DNA of 7,071 nt, from NCBI GenBank assembly GCA_027435495.1, contig DAHZZC010000859.1, forward strand, positions 1 through 7,071, in the 5' to 3' direction. This DNA comes from Planctomycetales bacterium (GTDB lineage: Bacteria; Planctomycetota; Planctomycetia; Isosphaerales; Isosphaeraceae). The first letter of the stretch is position 1; the number at the start of each line of letters is the position of its first letter. Under the pieces are notes generated by a model. The model saw nothing but the letters and a program-made list of their open reading frames with translations. It had not been told where the DNA came from and ran no database searches. Shown in pieces: positions 5,889 to 7,071 of this stretch. A program made the position numbers and the translations under genes.

Positions 5889-6503
5889 ATGAGCGCATTC
5901 GAATACCCGGGCGGACGGATCATCCCCGCGCCGCCCAACCTCCTCGATCGGATGGTGAGAGCCGTGGAAAAAGTCCGGGACCGATTGAACCGATCGACCG
6001 CGGCGCTGGAGCGAGCCGGCGTTCCGTATGCAGTGGTCGGCGGGAACGCCGTGGCCTCGTGGGTCGCCCGGGTGGATGAGGCGGCCGTTCGAAACACTCA
6101 GGATGTGGACATCCTGATCAACCGAGCCGATCTGGAAAGGGCGAAAGCCGCGATGGCCTCGGCAGGATTTCTCTTCCGACACGTCAAGGGGATCGACATG
6201 TTCCTGGATGGTCCAGGAGCGAAGGCGAGGGATGCGGTCCATATTCTCTACGCGGCGGAGAAGGTCCGCGATACGGATCTGGCCTCGTCGCCGGGAATCG
6301 ATCAGGCGGAAGCGACCGACTCATTCCGAGTCGTGAAGCTCGATTCCTTGGTGAGGATGAAACTCACCTCGTTCCGCGACAAGGACAGGACTCACCTCCG
6401 AGACATGATCGAAGTCGGTCTCATCGACGAATCGTGGTTGCCAGGGCTCCCCGAGCCGCTGGCGGAGCGATTGCGGGTACTGCTGGAAGATCCGGAGGGA
6501 TAA
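5889..6503 (+). CDS. Small nucleotidyltransferase-fold protein (AbiEii/DUF6036-like)
   Basis: This 204-residue cytoplasmic protein has the DNA polymerase beta-type nucleotidyltransferase core. YAVVGGNAVASW (47-58) gives the glycine-rich helix start, and RNTQDVDILI (68-77) gives the metal-binding pair Asp72 and Asp74. The later segment LVRMKLTSFRDKDRTHLRDM (154-173) matches the K-x-R-K-D/H-x-x-D-L type helix of AbiEii-like and DUF6036-like proteins. The protein is short, with no added domain and no membrane segment. Such folds may transfer NMP to tRNA, protein or small molecules, and some are toxins of toxin-antitoxin pairs, but nothing here names the substrate. I recall closely similar proteins as common in Planctomycetota, which argues against a rare specialised toxin. 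The ATG at 5889 is supported by GAGGT 5 nt upstream; an in-frame ATG at 5952 would still keep the core. It is probably cotranslated with the upstream gene, and its end lies 4 bp from the oppositely oriented VWA gene. Confidence 0.85.
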   Translation: MSAFEYPGGRIIPAPPNLLDRMVRAVEKVRDRLNRSTAALERAGVPYAVVGGNAVASWVARVDEAAVRNTQDVDILINRADLERAKAAMASAGFLFRHVKGIDMFLDGPGAKARDAVHILYAAEKVRDTDLASSPGIDQAEATDSFRVVKLDSLVRMKLTSFRDKDRTHLRDMIEVGLIDESWLPGLPEPLAERLRVLLEDPEG

Positions 6504-6507
6504 TCGT

Positions 6508-7071
6508 TCAGCGATCGAATCGCTTGGTGTGTCGTCCGCCGACGAAGCTCTCGAAGACCAGGTTGCCGATCTCGTCGGTCGAGCAGTAGGCCGCGACGCC
6601 CTTCGAGACGCGGGCCATCTCCTCGACGAAGTTCACCAGGCCCAGGTAGAAGTAGTCCTCGATCAGCGCGAAGCTCGAGACCCGGATTCCCGCGTTGGCG
6701 CACTTGCGGACCTCGGCCAGGGTGTGGGCCGCGGTCTTCTCGGCGGGCGGGTAGATCAGGACCACCTCGCGACCCTCGATGTGGGCCGTCGGCTCGCCAT
6801 CGGTGATGACGATGATCTGCCGGTTCGCGGCCGGTTGCCTCATCAGGACGCTTCGGGCCAGTCGGAGCCCGGCGTGAATGTTCGTGAAGTGCTGCGGAAC
6901 CCGTCCAACCGGATGGTCGAGATCGAATCGCAGGTGAATTCGGCTATCGAACATGCTCACCGGCTTGGGCGCTGAGTTGATGAGCTGGCGCTCGTTCATC
7001 ACGTTGGCAAACGTGTAGAAGCCGATCATCTGCAAGGAGTCTTGCGGGTAGCGCGCCCGGACCATCGCCTG
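6508..7071 (-). CDS. VWA-domain protein, C-terminal part (start outside window)
   Basis: The visible 187 residues (numbered from the window edge) are the C-terminal part of a von Willebrand factor A domain. Two of the MIDAS metal-site elements are visible: Thr63 in HFTNIHAGLRLAR and Asp91 in IIVITDGEPTAH. The DxSxS element would lie upstream, outside the window. GFYTFA (17-22), AGIRVSSFAL (127-136) and LVNFVEEMARVSKG (145-158) complete the alternating strand and helix pattern. ITDGEPTAH followed by a YPP stretch resembles VWA proteins of the COG4867 type, often encoded beside MoxR or magnesium-chelatase-like AAA+ ATPases; that partner would be outside the window and is a guess. There is no membrane segment in the visible part. 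The gene converges on the nucleotidyltransferase gene with a 4-bp gap and no visible terminator. Confidence 0.85.
   Translation of the reverse strand, partial: QAMVRARYPQDSLQMIGFYTFANVMNERQLINSAPKPVSMFDSRIHLRFDLDHPVGRVPQHFTNIHAGLRLARSVLMRQPAANRQIIVITDGEPTAHIEGREVVLIYPPAEKTAAHTLAEVRKCANAGIRVSSFALIEDYFYLGLVNFVEEMARVSKGVAAYCSTDEIGNLVFESFVGGRHTKRFDR

Noticed and set aside
5889..6503. Phage-defence or toxin-antitoxin call for the nucleotidyltransferase
   Set aside because: The core motif fits AbiEii-like folds, but there is no recognisable antitoxin or defence gene beside it, and similar proteins seem common in the group, so a defence role is not supported.

Overview
This 7,071-bp window is GC-rich, gene-dense bacterial chromosome with seven protein genes and almost no free intergenic DNA. 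Protein styles, codon use strongly biased to G or C at third positions, and the combination of families suggest a member of the Planctomycetota, most likely near the Isosphaeraceae. This assignment rests on recalled resemblance of the proteins, not on a search.

Layout. (1) Positions 1-2814, plus strand: the 3' part of asd (aspartate-semialdehyde dehydrogenase, cut by the window edge), truA (tRNA pseudouridine synthase A) and a GT4-type glycosyltransferase. Gaps are 27 and 21 bp, so this is probably one transcription unit of housekeeping genes with a glycan gene at its end. (2) Positions 2740-4449, minus strand: a polytopic membrane glycosyltransferase of the ArnT/PMT (GT83-like) class, read from a GTG start behind a perfect AGGAGG. 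It converges on the GT4 gene and the two coding regions overlap by 75 bp. (3) Positions 4450-4569: a 120-bp divergent intergenic region with a 12-bp perfect palindrome and tandem GACGTC sites. (4) Positions 4570-6503, plus strand: two tightly coupled genes. The first encodes a protein with the sequence hallmarks of the radical SAM fold but no cysteine in the barrel. The second encodes a small nucleotidyltransferase-fold protein with an intact GG...DVD motif. (5) Positions 6508-7071, minus strand: the C-terminal part of a von Willebrand factor A (VWA) protein, cut by the window edge and separated from the nucleotidyltransferase gene by only 4 bp.

How the genes may work together. The asd-truA pair is ordinary metabolism and tRNA modification. 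The GT4 enzyme (cytoplasmic, nucleotide-sugar dependent) and the membrane ArnT/PMT-like enzyme (lipid-linked sugar donor, acting on the outer face) could both serve envelope or exopolysaccharide glycosylation, but the sequence does not link them functionally. The most unusual element is the 4570-6503 pair: a radical-SAM-derived protein that has apparently lost its iron-sulfur cluster site, translated together with a nucleotidyltransferase. No mobile element, CRISPR array, tRNA or rRNA was seen.
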